A stretch of 6,414 bases of DNA from assembly GCA_029979145.1 (NCBI GenBank), contig JAPOIC010000119.1:1-6414 (forward strand), written 5' to 3'. Source of the DNA: Opitutaceae bacterium (GTDB taxonomy: Bacteria; Verrucomicrobiota; Verrucomicrobiia; Opitutales; Opitutaceae). Below are positions 5,154 through 6,414 of this stretch, in pieces; position 1 is the stretch's first letter; the number at the start of each line of letters is the position of its first letter. Under the pieces are notes generated by a model that was not told the origin of the DNA, searched no databases, and worked only from the letters and a program-made list of their open reading frames with translations. Both the position numbers and the translations under genes were made by a program.

Positions 5154-6353
5154 TTGAACCGCTCCGCCTTTTCCCGCCTGCCCCGCACCGTCTGGCTGCT
5201 TGCCGGATGCCAGGCGCTGGCCATGTCGGCGGGTGGCATGATGATCCTGGTCGGCGGATTGCTCGCCGCACGCATCGCGCCGTCGCCCAAGCTCGCGACC
5301 CTGCCGCTCGCGGCAATTATCGTGGCCACGGCGATTTCAACCATCCCGGTCGCGCTGTTGCTCCGTCGTCTGGGTCGCCGCGTAGGCAGCTACTTTGGTT
5401 ACGCCGCGTCGCTGGCCGCCGCCGGGCTGGGCTATCTCTCCGCGGTGCAAGGCTCTTTCCCGCTACTCATCGCCACCGGCGCCTGCATGGGCGTCGCGGT
5501 GGCGTTCTGGCAGCAGTTTCGATTTGCCGCCCTCGAGACCATTGATGACCCGGCGCTCTACGGCCCCGCGCTCTCCGTCATGATGGGTGGCGGCCTGCTC
5601 TCGGCCTTCCTCGGTCCCGAGATCGGCGCGCGCGGCACCACGCTCTTCACCAGCCTCCCGGAATATGCCGGATCGTTTATTCTGCTTGGCGGCCTCGTGC
5701 TGCTGTCGCTGGCGCTGTTTCAGTTTTATCGCGAGGTGCCGGTGAAAACCGACCTCGCCACCGGCCCGGCACGGCCGCTCCGGGTCATAATCACCCAGCC
5801 AGGATTTTTCATTCCGTCGTTGTGTGCGGCGATCGGCTTCGGGGTGATGAGTTTCGTGATGACGGCGACTCCGCTCACCATGCATGAAATCTGCGGTTTC
5901 GAACTCGGCGACACCAAGCGCGTGCTCCAGAGCCACATCATCGCGATGTTTCTGCCCAGCGTCTTCAGCGGCACGCTGATGCAACGGTTCGGCATCGGCC
6001 GCGTCATGGCTGTCGGCGCCGGGCTCTACGCCGGCGTCGTTGGAGTCGCACTCCTCGGGCAACACCTCATGCATTTCTGGGGCAGCCTCGTGCTGCTCGG
6101 CGTCGGTTGGAATTTTCTCTTCATGGGCGGCACGGCGCTCCTGCCCAAGGCCTACTCCGCCACCGAGCGCTTCAAGGCGCAGGCCGTGAATGACTTTGTG
6201 GTCTTCGGGACGCAGGCCGTGGCCTCGCTCTCGTCGGGTTGGTTCGTGTTCACCTTTGGGTGGAACGGTCTGATATTCGCCTGCCTGCCATTGCTCGGGG
6301 CGGCTTTGGGCTTGTCGCTCTGGCAGGCGCGACGCGAAACGGCCGCAGCCTGA
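5154..6353 (+). CDS. MFS permease, 12 membrane helices, substrate unknown
   Basis: A 399-residue major facilitator superfamily protein with about twelve hydrophobic helices in two halves. A cytoplasmic link at about 193-210 (FYREVPVKTDLATGPARPLR) separates them. The loop after helix two, LLRRLGRRVGSYFG at 69-82, is a form of MFS motif A. The second half carries PLTMHEICGFELGDTKRVLQSHIIAMF at about 240-265 (written here in part: PLTMHE...HIIAMF) and KAQAVNDFVVFGTQAVASLS at 341-360, a pattern I associate with uncharacterised bacterial MFS carriers. The substrate cannot be told from sequence. The start is TTG, the only start codon that keeps helix one intact. The gene follows modB after 56 bp on the same strand, so it may be cotranscribed; it sits where modC would be expected, but an MFS carrier cannot replace an ABC ATPase. 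Confidence 0.88.
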   Translation: MNRSAFSRLPRTVWLLAGCQALAMSAGGMMILVGGLLAARIAPSPKLATLPLAAIIVATAISTIPVALLLRRLGRRVGSYFGYAASLAAAGLGYLSAVQGSFPLLIATGACMGVAVAFWQQFRFAALETIDDPALYGPALSVMMGGGLLSAFLGPEIGARGTTLFTSLPEYAGSFILLGGLVLLSLALFQFYREVPVKTDLATGPARPLRVIITQPGFFIPSLCAAIGFGVMSFVMTATPLTMHEICGFELGDTKRVLQSHIIAMFLPSVFSGTLMQRFGIGRVMAVGAGLYAGVVGVALLGQHLMHFWGSLVLLGVGWNFLFMGGTALLPKAYSATERFKAQAVNDFVVFGTQAVASLSSGWFVFTFGWNGLIFACLPLLGAALGLSLWQARRETAAA

Positions 6354-6414
6354 ACGCGGGCGTGCGGATCAGCTTCTGACCGATCGGAGTGGAACGCAAA
6401 TTGACGCTGATCGA

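Noticed and set aside
4309..5316. 335-codon minus-strand open frame opposite modB
   Set aside because: Shadow of the membrane permease; a hydrophobic gene read antisense gives this hydrophilic Arg/Gln-rich product.
6367..6412. 7-bp inverted repeat GATCAGC / GCTGATC after the MFS gene
   Set aside because: The arms are 32 bases apart with no T-run; too weak for a terminator.
6354..6414. Possible end of a convergent minus-strand gene (stop at 6369-6371)
   Set aside because: Only about 14 codons are visible, with no recognisable sequence; it could equally be non-coding.

Overview
The window is GC-rich bacterial DNA. A Tat-type signal peptide, a periplasmic molybdate-binding protein and a peptidoglycan amidase point to a diderm (Gram-negative-type) bacterium. 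Protein style and gene mix make me think of Verrucomicrobiota (Opitutaceae-like), but this is an impression, not a demonstration. Most starts here lack a Shine-Dalgarno sequence.

Layout. Positions 1-170 hold the end of a reading frame that begins like an EAL (cyclic-di-GMP phosphodiesterase) domain and stops far too early. Positions 171-404 hold no convincing gene, but are locally AT-rich and contain several inverted repeats. Two plus-strand genes follow: an eight-repeat WD40 protein (405-1415) and a Tat-exported LysM plus zinc-amidase protein (1480-2220). A 216-bp gap between convergent genes (2221-2436) carries two almost identical palindromes of 23-25 bp, in inverted orientation, with centres 124 bp apart. 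A minus-strand COG0523/CobW-family GTPase (2437-3558) comes next. Diverging from it across 97 bp are modA (3656-4405) and modB (4405-5097), which overlap by one base, followed by a 12-helix MFS permease (5154-6353). No gene is supported in the last 61 bp (6354-6414).

How it may work together. A COG0523 GTPase, a WD40 protein and a zinc-dependent amidase close together, with palindromes of the size bound by Fur/Zur-family regulators, suggest a zinc (metal allocation) locus. This is inference: the palindromes lie at the 3' ends of both flanking genes, not in front of them, and that odd placement is the most interesting feature here. The second half is a molybdate uptake locus encoding the binding protein and permease but no ModC ATPase; an MFS carrier of unknown substrate sits where modC would be expected.
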